Assembly: GCA_002722885.1 (NCBI GenBank)
Contig: PBNE01000021.1
Location: 97,419-161,418 of the forward strand
Origin: Rhodospirillaceae bacterium
GTDB taxonomy: Bacteria > Pseudomonadota > Alphaproteobacteria > SP197
Direction of reading: 5' to 3'
Length of the DNA stretch: 64,000 nucleotides
Shown: positions 37,415-45,712 of the stretch, piece by piece
Layout: the number at the start of each line of letters is the position of its first letter
How positions within the stretch are numbered: position 1 is the stretch's first letter
The notes under the pieces: generated by a model
Database searches by the model: none
What the model saw: only the letters and a program-made list of their open reading frames with translations
What the model was told of the DNA's origin: nothing
Translations under genes and position numbers: made by a program

Positions 37415-38275
37415 TCACCGGCGTGCGGAGCGACAGAGAAGATGCGCTTGGGGCAAACCCGTTCTGCTCCAGACGACACCGTCGCGTGGCAGGCCATCAA
37501 GGAAGCCGAGCAGCAGATCGCGGACGACATCCGGGCGCTCGACCATGGGCATGTGGCGCAAGCCGGGCATGCCGGCGTACCGCGCATTGGGGATCTCGTC
37601 TGCCATGGCCCGGCTCATCGAGGGGCGTGATCCGGGATCATCTTCCCCCGTGGTGGTGAGCGTGGGGCAGGTGATCGCACCGATCTTGCCGACGACCCAG
37701 GGATCGGCCTCAGCGAAGATCTTGTAGGCCGTGAGGAAGTTTTCAGGCGGATTGTCGGCAAATCGCTGGCGGATCCGGGCTTCGGCATCGGGCCGCGCGG
37801 CCCGGAACTCTGGCGAGAGCCAACGCTCGAGTGCGGCCTCCATGAGCGCCGATGTCCCCTCGCTTCGGGCCAGAACGATGCGGTCCTGAATCGCCTTCAC
37901 CTGGTCGGGAGCGCGATCATAAACACCGCTCATGAGTACGAGGCCGGCTAGATCCGCACTGTTGCCGATCGCGAATAGCTGGGAGATCGGCACGCCCATC
38001 GAGAATCCGACCAGGGCAAAGCGGCTGAGCCCGAGGCCACTTCGCACGGCATCCAGTTGGTCGGCATAGTCCTTAAGCGTGATGTCAGGCGACGGGAGCG
38101 ACGTTTCACCATGGCCCAGGGTATCATAGCGAATGACGCGGTAACGGTCGGCGAGGCCGGGAAAGAGATCGTCCCACATGTGGAGATCACAGCCGACACC
38201 GTGCACGAGCACGACATCAGGGCCTTCGCCGTCGATCCGGACGCGGGTGTCGCCAAGAGAGAAAGTGTCAGTCAT
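37415..38275 (-). CDS. Alpha/beta hydrolase (enol-lactonase-like)
   Basis: 286-residue alpha/beta-fold hydrolase resembling PcaD-type 3-oxoadipate enol-lactonases. The oxyanion region is VLVHGVGCDLHMWDDL, the nucleophile Ser is in LVGFSMGVPISQL, the acid in TTTGEDDPGS, and the His in GLRHMPMVERPD. The normal fold ends near LLLGFLDG; about 25 more residues of arginine-rich, unconserved sequence follow, as if an original stop had been lost. It lies upstream of the broken dehydrogenase on the same strand. Confidence 0.85.
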   Translation of the reverse strand: MTDTFSLGDTRVRIDGEGPDVVLVHGVGCDLHMWDDLFPGLADRYRVIRYDTLGHGETSLPSPDITLKDYADQLDAVRSGLGLSRFALVGFSMGVPISQLFAIGNSADLAGLVLMSGVYDRAPDQVKAIQDRIVLARSEGTSALMEAALERWLSPEFRAARPDAEARIRQRFADNPPENFLTAYKIFAEADPWVVGKIGAITCPTLTTTGEDDPGSRPSMSRAMADEIPNARYAGMPGLRHMPMVERPDVVRDLLLGFLDGLPRDGVVWSRTGLPQAHLLCRSARR

Positions 38276-38284
38276 CGACTGCTC

Positions 38285-38668
38285 TCAGGCCTTTGCAGGA
38301 AATGTCGTCGGCAACCAGCGGTGACGCCGCTCGTTCCAGACGGACTGGGTGGGCGGCGGAAATTCGGGATCGGCAAAGGCATCGACGACAACCGCAACCA
38401 GGTCCGGCAAACGCGACGGATGCCAGAAAACCATAGAACCGCAGTTCGGACAGAACCGGAAGGTCACGCTGTGCCCACTGTCGGCGACACGCCGATACAT
38501 CTCTGATTGTCCGGTCACCGCGACATCATGCTGATAAGAAAATGCCGCGACCCCGAAGGCGCTCCGGGTCCTGCGCTGGCAGTCCAGGCAGAGACATTGC
38601 GAGATTTTCGACGGTTCGCTGAAGCATCGCACGCTGAGCACGCCACAAGAGCAGGTCGCTGCGCGCAT
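38285..38668 (-). CDS. GFA-domain zinc protein
   Basis: 127-residue GFA/CENP-V protein. Zinc ligands are in ATCSCGVLSV, QCLCLDCQRRT and CPNCGSMVFW. It is the second GFA protein in this window but only loosely similar to the one at 10.0 kb. It sits six bases after the DUF1185 stop and ten bases before the alpha/beta hydrolase start, inside one operon. The reaction is unknown. Confidence 0.87.
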   Translation of the reverse strand: MRAATCSCGVLSVRCFSEPSKISQCLCLDCQRRTRSAFGVAAFSYQHDVAVTGQSEMYRRVADSGHSVTFRFCPNCGSMVFWHPSRLPDLVAVVVDAFADPEFPPPTQSVWNERRHRWLPTTFPAKA

Positions 38669-38673
38669 GAACC

Positions 38674-39264
38674 TCAGCCCTCCTGCTTGATGCCCATCTC
38701 TTCCATGTCGGAATAGCGGTTGCCGATGCGGTGGTGTGGGCGGCCCGAGGTCGCGCCGCCCAGGGCAACGACGATCTCATCAGGTCCTGGGGCATCCTGG
38801 ATCGCGAACTCGAGCGTGATGTAGTAGTCGCGGAAACCGGGATCGTTCTTGTTCATCATGGGAATCTGAATCGACTGTCCGGGCCCCGAGCGGGTGTTGG
38901 TGAACGAAAGATAGGACGTGCCCCCCACGGCATCGCGGTACCAGTTGCCGAAGCGCAGGGTGTGGATCAGACCGCTGCCGTGTTCGATTTCACCATTGAG
39001 CCCGACGACGGCGGACTTGCCGTAGGCCTCGACGCCATCAGCGCCGCCGCAGGCCTCCAGCACGCGCGGTACGAGCGCTTCGCCCAGCACCGGTGCGGCG
39101 GCCAGGATCTCCGGCTTGAGATTCTCGACAAAGCCCCGTCCGGCCCAGGGGTTCTTTACGACGGCAGCAACCGCCACCATCCGCCAGGGTTTCGCAGCGG
39201 CTTTGCCGCCCTCGACCAAGGTCTCATCGATATGGGTGACGATCTTGCGAATTTCCGGTGCCAT
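38674..39264 (-). CDS. DUF1185 (amino acid synthesis) family protein
   Basis: 196-residue protein of the family labelled amino acid synthesis (DUF1185). Characteristic parts are MAPEIRKIVTHIDETLVEGGKAA, WRMVAVAAVVKNPWAGRGFVENL, YGKSAVVGLNGEIEHGSGLIHTLRFGNWYRDAVGG and the end RPHHRIGNRYSDMEEMGIKQEG. The biochemical role is uncertain. ATG 39264 is chosen over a far-upstream frame extension that would run into the dnaB leader. It is the first gene of the accessory minus-strand operon. Confidence 0.88.
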   Translation of the reverse strand: MAPEIRKIVTHIDETLVEGGKAAAKPWRMVAVAAVVKNPWAGRGFVENLKPEILAAAPVLGEALVPRVLEACGGADGVEAYGKSAVVGLNGEIEHGSGLIHTLRFGNWYRDAVGGTSYLSFTNTRSGPGQSIQIPMMNKNDPGFRDYYITLEFAIQDAPGPDEIVVALGGATSGRPHHRIGNRYSDMEEMGIKQEG

Positions 39265-39288
39265 GGTGTTTCCCTGTTCGTGTCGGCG

Positions 39289-39318
39289 CATAGACCGATG
39301 CCCACCCGCTCCTGTCAA
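39289..39318 (-). promoter_or_regulatory. Probable promoter of the DUF1185 operon
   Basis: On the minus strand, TTGACA (39318-39313) is a perfect -35, followed by an 18-base spacer and TCTATG (39294-39289). The -10 is weak. The position, about 25 bases before the DUF1185 start, supports a role. Confidence 0.45.
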
Positions 39319-39343
39319 GGCCGGTGCACACACCCAATTGCCG

Positions 39344-39381
39344 CCACATTGCGGGGAGACGATGGACTGTCCCCACATTGC
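39344..39381. repeat. Direct repeat CCACATTGC upstream of dnaB
   Basis: CCACATTGC occurs at 39344-39352 and again at 39373-39381, 29 bases apart start to start, in the gap between the DUF1185 promoter and dnaB. It may be a paired binding site; no known regulator is recognised. Confidence 0.4.
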
Positions 39382-39454
39382 ACACAGTTCCCGATGTGAT
39401 GGGACCCCGACCTCGCCTAAAAGAGAGGATCAACACGCGAGATACAGCACCGCC

Positions 39455-40981
39455 ATGGTCACCGCCGACATCACCGATCTGACGACCGACGACGAAGCTC
39501 CGGCCTACCGGTCGATGCCACACAACGAAGAGGCTGAGCAGGCTCTGCTGGGCGCGATTCTGGTCAACAACGACGTGCTGAACCGCGTCGAGGATTTTCT
39601 CCGTGGCGAGCACTTCTACATCCCGGTGCATGGCCGGATCTACGATGCGATCCAGCAAGTCATCGAAAAGGCCCAGATTGCCAACCCGATCACGCTGAGG
39701 GCGCTGTTCGAAAGCGACGAAGCCCTGGCAGAAGTCGGCGGCGCGGGATACCTCGCGAGACTGGCGGCCAGCGCCGCTACGATTATCAACGCGGCCGAGT
39801 ACGCCAAGCAGATTCACGAACACTTCCTGCGCCGGGAACTGATCGCGATTGGTGAGGACATGGTGAACGAGGCGTTCGAACATACGGTCGAGCGCGATGC
39901 CGAAAGCCAGATCGAAGAGGCCGAAAAGCAGCTCTTCGACCTCGCTGAAACCGGTAACAACAGTGGTGACTTCCGAAGCTTCAAAGAGGTCGCGATTGAA
40001 GCGCTGGGCACGATGGAGGCCGCGTACCGGAACGAAGCCGGCATGTCCGGTACGGCAACGGGCCTTTCCGACCTCGACGACCAGCTTGGCGGGTTGCACC
40101 GCTCAGATCTGATCATCCTCGCCGCACGCCCCGGCATGGGCAAAACCTCGATTGTCACCAACATCTCGTTCGACATTGCCAAGCGCTACCGCTCCGAAGT
40201 CGACCAGAGCGGCACTGCGAGCATTGCCGACGGCGGCGTCGTGGGCATCTTCTCGCTTGAGATGTCGTCGGAACAGCTGATCACGCGTGTGCTGTCCGAA
40301 GCCTCAGGCGTGCCGTCAGACCTGCTGCGGCGCGGCAACATCAATCAGAAGGACTTTGAAGCCATTGTGCGGGCAAGCCAGGAGCTGTCGCGTATTCCGC
40401 TCTTCATCGACGACACCCCGGCGATTTCGATCCAGGCGCTCCGGACCCGCGCGCGCCGTCTGAAGCGGCAGCATGGCCTGTCGCTGGTGATTGTGGACTA
40501 TCTCCAGCTTGTGCGCCCGAGCGGCCGTTCGAACAACGACAGCCGTGTCCAAGAGGTCTCGGAGGTGACTCAGGGACTGAAGGCTCTCGCCAAGGAGCTC
40601 GACCTGCCCGTGATCGCCTGTTCGCAGCTGAGCCGTGCGGTCGAGCAGCGCGAAGACAAGCGCCCGTTGCTGTCTGACCTGCGTGAATCGGGCTCGATCG
40701 AGCAGGACGCCGATATCGTGATGTTCCTCTATCGGGAGGAGTACTATCAGTCGCGCCTGCAGCCCCAGCCCAAGGACGGCGAAAACGACGACAGCGCGAG
40801 CTTCCGCGAACGCCTGGAGCAATGGCAGCAGCGCATGGACCGTATTCGCGGCATCACCGAGGTCATCGTCGCCAAGCACCGCCATGGCGCGACCGGCGAT
40901 GTAAAGCTGTTCTTCAACGCCGCGACGACAGAATACACGGACCTGGAGGCCAGGTATTCCCAGGACGACGTTCCCTATTGA
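39455..40981 (+). CDS. dnaB: Replicative DNA helicase
   Basis: Hexameric 5'-3' helicase at the replication fork, 508 residues. The N-domain (MPHNEEAEQALLGAILVNNDVLNRVEDFL) binds primase; a linker leads to the RecA-like motor with Walker A AARPGMGKTSIV, FSLEMSSEQLITRVLSE, the Walker B strand SLVIVDYLQLV, and SQLSRAVEQREDKRPLLSDLRESGSIEQDADIVMFLYR. No intein. ATG 39455 starts the conserved protein. The stop overlaps the start of alr. Confidence 0.97.
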   Translation: MVTADITDLTTDDEAPAYRSMPHNEEAEQALLGAILVNNDVLNRVEDFLRGEHFYIPVHGRIYDAIQQVIEKAQIANPITLRALFESDEALAEVGGAGYLARLAASAATIINAAEYAKQIHEHFLRRELIAIGEDMVNEAFEHTVERDAESQIEEAEKQLFDLAETGNNSGDFRSFKEVAIEALGTMEAAYRNEAGMSGTATGLSDLDDQLGGLHRSDLIILAARPGMGKTSIVTNISFDIAKRYRSEVDQSGTASIADGGVVGIFSLEMSSEQLITRVLSEASGVPSDLLRRGNINQKDFEAIVRASQELSRIPLFIDDTPAISIQALRTRARRLKRQHGLSLVIVDYLQLVRPSGRSNNDSRVQEVSEVTQGLKALAKELDLPVIACSQLSRAVEQREDKRPLLSDLRESGSIEQDADIVMFLYREEYYQSRLQPQPKDGENDDSASFRERLEQWQQRMDRIRGITEVIVAKHRHGATGDVKLFFNAATTEYTDLEARYSQDDVPY

Positions 40982-42074
40982 GCGTACCGCCACCCGCCTG
41001 ACCGTCGATCTGGATGCGTTGGCCGCGAACTGGCGCAGCCTGCGGGCACGCGTGAACGGCGTGGAATGCGCCGGGATCGTGAAGGCCAACGCCTATGGCC
41101 TGGGTGCGGACCGAGTCGCACCCGCCTTGTGGCACGCCGGTTGCCGTCGCTTCTTCACGGCCAATCACGACGGTGCCTTGGCGATCCGCAATCTGCTGCC
41201 CGATGCCGATGTTTATGTCCTCAACGGACTTCTGGGTGATCCAAAGGATTACATCGAGACCGGCCTGACCCCTGTTCTGAACTGCCTCGGGCAGGTCGAG
41301 ACCTGGCAGTCCCACGCGCGTCGGGCCCAACGGGCTCTTCCCGCCGTGCTGCATCTTGATACCGGCATGCACCGTCTGGGCCTGCCGCCCGGCGAAGTGG
41401 CGCAGCTTCGGGAGCGGCCGGAACTTCTGCGCTCCCTCGATCTCCAGTTCATCATGAGCCATCTGGCCTGCGCCGACGACAGCGACGGCGCCATGAACCG
41501 GCGTCAGCTTGCCGCGTTTCATCAGATGAGACGGGGCCTGCCCGAATTTCCAGCGAGCCTGGCAAACTCGTCCGGTATCTTTCTGGGGCCGGACTACCAC
41601 TTCGACCTGATCCGGCCGGGTTACGCCGTCTATGGCGGCAATCCGACGCCGGGACGGCCCAACCCCATGCAACCCGTGGTGGGACTGTCGGCACAGATCA
41701 TTCAGATACGAGATGTTGGCCCAGGGGAAACGGTCGGTTACGGCGCCACATACGCGCTCAAGCAGGCTACACGCATCGCCACCATTCCGCTGGGTTATGC
41801 CGACGGCTACATGCGTGCCATGAGCAATCAGGCGGCCGCCAGCATCGATGGAGTCGCCGTGCCCGTGGTCGGCCGGGTGTCGATGGACCTCGTGACACTG
41901 GACATTGGGGCCCTGCCCGTCGAAAAAGCCCATGTGGGAACCTGGGTCGACCTGATCCGGGGCAACGAGATGCTGGATGATCTGGCGATGCGCGCGGGCA
42001 CAATCGGATATGAACTGCTGACCGCCCTGGGTGGACGCTATCCGCGCGTCTACAGCGGAGGCGGTGTATCGTGA
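40977..42074 (+). CDS. alr: Alanine racemase, apparent AUU start
   Basis: PLP enzyme making D-alanine for peptidoglycan. Conserved parts are the PLP lysine in GIVKANAYGLGAD, LHLDTGMHRLGL, the SLANSSGIFLG segment, and the RVSMDLVTLDIG site of the catalytic Tyr region. No ATG, GTG or TTG gives the expected N-terminus: the conserved strand ATRLTVDLDALAANW begins upstream of the first TTG (41019). ATT at 40977 overlaps the dnaB stop (ATTGA), gives 365 residues and places the PLP Lys at 36, the usual position. CTG at 40998 or TTG 41019 (351 residues, truncated) are alternatives. Confidence 0.9.
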   Translation: MERTATRLTVDLDALAANWRSLRARVNGVECAGIVKANAYGLGADRVAPALWHAGCRRFFTANHDGALAIRNLLPDADVYVLNGLLGDPKDYIETGLTPVLNCLGQVETWQSHARRAQRALPAVLHLDTGMHRLGLPPGEVAQLRERPELLRSLDLQFIMSHLACADDSDGAMNRRQLAAFHQMRRGLPEFPASLANSSGIFLGPDYHFDLIRPGYAVYGGNPTPGRPNPMQPVVGLSAQIIQIRDVGPGETVGYGATYALKQATRIATIPLGYADGYMRAMSNQAAASIDGVAVPVVGRVSMDLVTLDIGALPVEKAHVGTWVDLIRGNEMLDDLAMRAGTIGYELLTALGGRYPRVYSGGGVS

Positions 42075-42844
42075 ATCCGCTGGCGGCCATCGGACGCACG
42101 TTCCTGGCGTTTCTATCGAGCGCGGGACGCATTGTCATCTTTGCCACCCTAGGACTAATCCATTGTGTGATGCCGCCGTGGTATCCCCGCCTGGTCGCCC
42201 GGCAGATCATGGAGATCGGGTACTTTTCGCTGCCGGTGGTGGGCCTCACAGCCGTCTTCACCGGCATGGTTCTCGCCCTGCAGAGCTATACCGGCTTTTC
42301 GCGCTTTGAGGCCGAAAGCGCGATTGCGGGGATCGTGGTCCTGTCGGTCACCCGAGAGCTGGGTCCTGTCCTGGCGGGTCTGATGGTCGCGGGCCGCGTG
42401 GGCGCGGCCATCGCGGCGGAAATCGGCACCATGCGCGTGACCGAACAGATCGACGCGCTGACCACACTGTCGACCAATCCTTACAAGTATCTTGTGGCGC
42501 CTCGCCTGCTGGCAGCGACCCTGACCCTGCCGATCCTCGTGATTGTCGCCGACATCATCGGCGTGATGGGTGGCTATGTGATCTCGATCCACAAGCTGGG
42601 TTTCAACCCGACCGTCTATCTCTCCAACACCTTCGATATCCTGCAGCCGATGGATGTGGTCTCGGGCCTTGTGAAGGCTGCGGTGTTCGGGTTCCTGATT
42701 GCGCTGATGGGCTGCTATCACGGCTATCACTCCCGGCGCGGCGCCCAGGGTGTGGGCCAGGCCACGACCTATGCCGTCGTGTCCGGCTCGATCCTGATCC
42801 TGACCTTCAACTACATCGTTACCGAGATTTTCTTCGCCCAATGA
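42071..42844 (+). CDS. mlaE: MlaE-family ABC transporter permease
   Basis: Inner-membrane permease of phospholipid-handling ABC transporters (Mla/MCE type), 257 residues. Family marks are FTGMVLALQSYTGFSRFEAESAIAGIVVLSVTRELGPVLAGLMVAGRVGAAIAAEIGTMRVTEQIDAL, spread over the central helices, and the C-terminal SRRGAQGVGQATTYAVVSGSILIL. GTG 42071 overlaps the alr stop. The MCE-domain subunit MlaD and the STAS subunit are not in the window. Confidence 0.93.
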   Translation: MNPLAAIGRTFLAFLSSAGRIVIFATLGLIHCVMPPWYPRLVARQIMEIGYFSLPVVGLTAVFTGMVLALQSYTGFSRFEAESAIAGIVVLSVTRELGPVLAGLMVAGRVGAAIAAEIGTMRVTEQIDALTTLSTNPYKYLVAPRLLAATLTLPILVIVADIIGVMGGYVISIHKLGFNPTVYLSNTFDILQPMDVVSGLVKAAVFGFLIALMGCYHGYHSRRGAQGVGQATTYAVVSGSILILTFNYIVTEIFFAQ

Positions 42845-43614
42845 CAAAGACCAAGCCCAAAATCCACGTCCGCGGCCTGGCCAAGAGCTTTGGCCGCAAG
42901 ACCGTGCTGGATGGTGTCGACTTTGATGTCGCCGCAGGCGAATCGCTGGTGATCATCGGCGGCTCGGGCACCGGAAAGTCGGTCTCGATCAAATGTGTCC
43001 TGGGTCTGATCGAGCCCGATGCCGGCACGATCGAGATCGACGGCGAGAGCGCGATCGGCCTGCGCGGCCGCGAGCGCGACGCCATGATGGGCAAGTTCGG
43101 CATGTTGTTTCAGGGCGGTGCCCTGTTTGACAGCATGAGCGTGTGGGAGAACGTGGCGTTCCGCCTGATGCAGGGCCGCAGCAGCAGCGAGGCACGCGAG
43201 GCCGCGGTCGAAACACTCGGCATGGTCGGTCTGGGCGCCGATGTCGCAGACCTGCTTCCGGCGGAGCTTTCCGGCGGCATGATGAAGCGTGTGGCATTGG
43301 CGCGTGCCATTGCGGCCCGGCCGGAGATCATCTTTTTTGATGAGCCGACGACCGGTCTCGACCCGATCACAGCCGATGTCATCAACGACCTCATCATTTC
43401 GGCGCGCGAAAAGCTCGGCGTGTCCACCGTGTCGATCACCCATGACATGGCGAGCGTTCGCAAAATCGCCGACAAGGTTGCCATGCTCCACGCAGGCAAA
43501 CTGGTTTGGACCGGCCCCGTGGGCGAGATCGACCACAGCGACAATGCCTTTGTCGACCAGTTCATCAACGGCCGCGCCGAGGGGCCCATTTCGATGGACA
43601 TCAAGCGCCCGTGA
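42841..43614 (+). CDS. mlaF: MlaF-family ABC transporter ATPase
   Basis: Nucleotide-binding subunit that pairs with MlaE to move phospholipids between membranes. It is 257 residues. Walker A is IGGSGTGKSVSIK, the signature is LPAELSGGMMKRVALARAIAA, Walker B is IIFFDEPTTGLDPITADVI, and the switch His is SITHDMASV. The ATG overlaps the mlaE stop by four bases. Confidence 0.95.
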   Translation: MTKTKPKIHVRGLAKSFGRKTVLDGVDFDVAAGESLVIIGGSGTGKSVSIKCVLGLIEPDAGTIEIDGESAIGLRGRERDAMMGKFGMLFQGGALFDSMSVWENVAFRLMQGRSSSEAREAAVETLGMVGLGADVADLLPAELSGGMMKRVALARAIAARPEIIFFDEPTTGLDPITADVINDLIISAREKLGVSTVSITHDMASVRKIADKVAMLHAGKLVWTGPVGEIDHSDNAFVDQFINGRAEGPISMDIKRP

Positions 43615-43633
43615 GCGGGTTCGGTGTCCTGTG

Positions 43634-45010
43634 ATGGCTGCGGCGCAATCCCGCTTTGTCTGTCAGGCGTGTGGTGCCGAACATCGCAAATGGGTCGGCC
43701 GTTGCGAGACCTGTGGCGAGTGGAACAGCGTGGCCGAAGAGGCCGCGCCGAAATACACCCCCGGCGGCCTGAAAGGCAAACACAAGGGTCGCAAGCTGGC
43801 CTTCGAATCGCTGGTCGGTGTGTCCGATCCACCACCGCGTCTGGCGACCTGCATCACGGAACTGGACCGTGTTTTCGGAGGCGGACTGGTTCCCGGATCC
43901 GCCCTGCTTCTGGGCGGCGACCCCGGCATCGGAAAATCGACCATTGCGCTGCAGGCGGCCGCACGGCTGTCGAAAGCCGGCGCACGCTGCGTCTATCTCT
44001 CGGGCGAAGAGGCGATGGACCAGGTACGGCTCCGAGCACGGCGTCTGGGCCTGGAACATGCACCGCTCGACCTGGCGGCGGCGACCAATGTGCGTGACAT
44101 CGTGACCAGCCTCAGCGAACAGCGGGCCGATCTGGTGATCGTCGATTCGATCCAGACCATGTATCTCGACAGCTTGGATTCGGCGCCGGGAACCGTGAGC
44201 CAGGTGCGTGGCGCAGGCCAGGAACTGATCCGCCATGCCAAGGAAACGGGAACGATCCTGCTGCTGGTCGGCCATGTCACCAAGGAGGGCCAGATCGCCG
44301 GGCCTAAGGTGCTGGAACACATGGTCGACACGGTGCTCTATTTCGAGGGCGAGCGCGGACACCAGTTCCGCATTCTGCGTGCCGTGAAGAACCGCTTCGG
44401 CCCGACCGATGAGATCGGAGTCTTCGAGATGACCGATCACGGCCTCGACGAAGTGCCCAACCCCTCGGCTCTGTTCCTGGACCGGCGCGACGCCGATGTC
44501 GCCGGAACTGTGGTCTTTGCCGGGATCGAGGGCAGCCGGCCGATGCTGATGGAAATCCAGGCGCTGGTGGCGCCCTCCGCGCTGGGAACGCCGCGCCGGG
44601 CTGTGGTGGGCTGGGATTCGGCGCGGCTGGCCATGGTTCTGGCGGTGCTCGACACCCGCTGCGGCCTTGCCATGTCGGGCAACGATGTCTATCTCAACGT
44701 TGCTGGTGGCTTCAGCATCCGCGAGCCTGCTGCGGATCTTGCGGTTGCAGCCGCCCTGATCTCGTCTCTGGCACAACGGCCCCTGCCTCATGACGGCATC
44801 GTCTTCGGCGAGGTTGGCCTGGCCGGCGAGATCAGGCCCGTGAGCCAGGCCAAAGCCCGGATCACCGAGGCCGCCAAACTGGGGTTCCGTCAGGCGATCG
44901 TGCCGGTTCTGAGGAGCGGCAAGAGCGTCGGACACGACATGAAGGCACGTGCCATGGGTGAGCTGGGCTCACTTGTGGATCTAATTTTCGGCAACGACGG
45001 GCGACGATGA
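43634..45010 (+). CDS. radA: DNA repair protein RadA
   Basis: Ring helicase that drives branch migration in recombination. It is 458 residues. The N-terminal zinc finger is FVCQACGAEHRKWVGRCETCGEW, Walker A is LLLGGDPGIGKSTIALQ, the RadA-specific motif is AVKNRFGPTDEIGVFEM, and the C-terminal Lon-like domain contains DVYLNVAGGFSIREPAADLAVAAALISS. ATG 43634 is chosen; the open frame overlaps mlaF only by chance. The stop overlaps the cvpA-like start. Confidence 0.96.
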   Translation: MAAAQSRFVCQACGAEHRKWVGRCETCGEWNSVAEEAAPKYTPGGLKGKHKGRKLAFESLVGVSDPPPRLATCITELDRVFGGGLVPGSALLLGGDPGIGKSTIALQAAARLSKAGARCVYLSGEEAMDQVRLRARRLGLEHAPLDLAAATNVRDIVTSLSEQRADLVIVDSIQTMYLDSLDSAPGTVSQVRGAGQELIRHAKETGTILLLVGHVTKEGQIAGPKVLEHMVDTVLYFEGERGHQFRILRAVKNRFGPTDEIGVFEMTDHGLDEVPNPSALFLDRRDADVAGTVVFAGIEGSRPMLMEIQALVAPSALGTPRRAVVGWDSARLAMVLAVLDTRCGLAMSGNDVYLNVAGGFSIREPAADLAVAAALISSLAQRPLPHDGIVFGEVGLAGEIRPVSQAKARITEAAKLGFRQAIVPVLRSGKSVGHDMKARAMGELGSLVDLIFGNDGRR

Positions 45011-45696
45011 GCGATCTGCCACTGACCATTGCAGACCTGGTGGCCCTGGGAATCATCTCCCTTTCGGGATTCCTGGCCTATTTTCGCGGTGCCGTGCGCG
45101 AGTTCTTCTTTCTGGCGACCTGGGGCGGTGCGATTGCCGCCACCGTGTTCCTCTACAGTCATACCCTTCCCTTCGTGACCCGATGGGTCGGCGACGACCC
45201 GCTGATTGCGGCTCTTGCCAACACCGCCGGGCTGTTTGTCATCGCCCTGACAGCCATGACCCTGATCTCGATGGTTGCCGTCAAACGGGCCGAGGATTCC
45301 AAGCTCAACGTGCTCGACCGTTCCCTTGGATTCGTGTTCGGCCTGATTCGTGGCGTACTGGTGGTCTGCCTGATCTACCTGCTTTACACGCTGATGGCGC
45401 CTGTCGAGGAGCATCCGGTCTGGCTGCAGGAGGCCAAGCTGACACCGATTGTGGCCGAGGGAGCCGAGGTCATGCTGGCACTGGTTCCCGAAGAGTGGGG
45501 CCTGCATGGCGAGCGTGTGGCCGAACAGCTCAAGGACACCTCAGCGGCAATCGAACCGCTGGTCGACTACGACGATCTGATCAATCCCCAGCCGGAAGGT
45601 GCTGAAGCCACCGACGAGTCTGGCAATTCGATAGAAGAAGGGTATAACGACGACGACCGTTCAGCGCTCGATGAGATGATCGGAGCCGACGAGTGA
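45007..45696 (+). CDS. CvpA-family membrane protein
   Basis: 229-residue CvpA-like protein, required in some bacteria for colicin V production and envelope stress tolerance. Four hydrophobic helices fill the first 120 residues (LVALGIISLSGFLAYFRG, FFLATWGGAIAATVFLYSH, ALANTAGLFVIALTAMTLISMVAV, LGFVFGLIRGVLVVCLIYLLY). The C-terminal tail is acidic and soluble. It stands directly before purF, a conserved pairing. Confidence 0.9.
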   Translation: MSDLPLTIADLVALGIISLSGFLAYFRGAVREFFFLATWGGAIAATVFLYSHTLPFVTRWVGDDPLIAALANTAGLFVIALTAMTLISMVAVKRAEDSKLNVLDRSLGFVFGLIRGVLVVCLIYLLYTLMAPVEEHPVWLQEAKLTPIVAEGAEVMLALVPEEWGLHGERVAEQLKDTSAAIEPLVDYDDLINPQPEGAEATDESGNSIEEGYNDDDRSALDEMIGADE

Positions 45697-45712
45697 ATCG
45701 AAGTCTTCCGGC

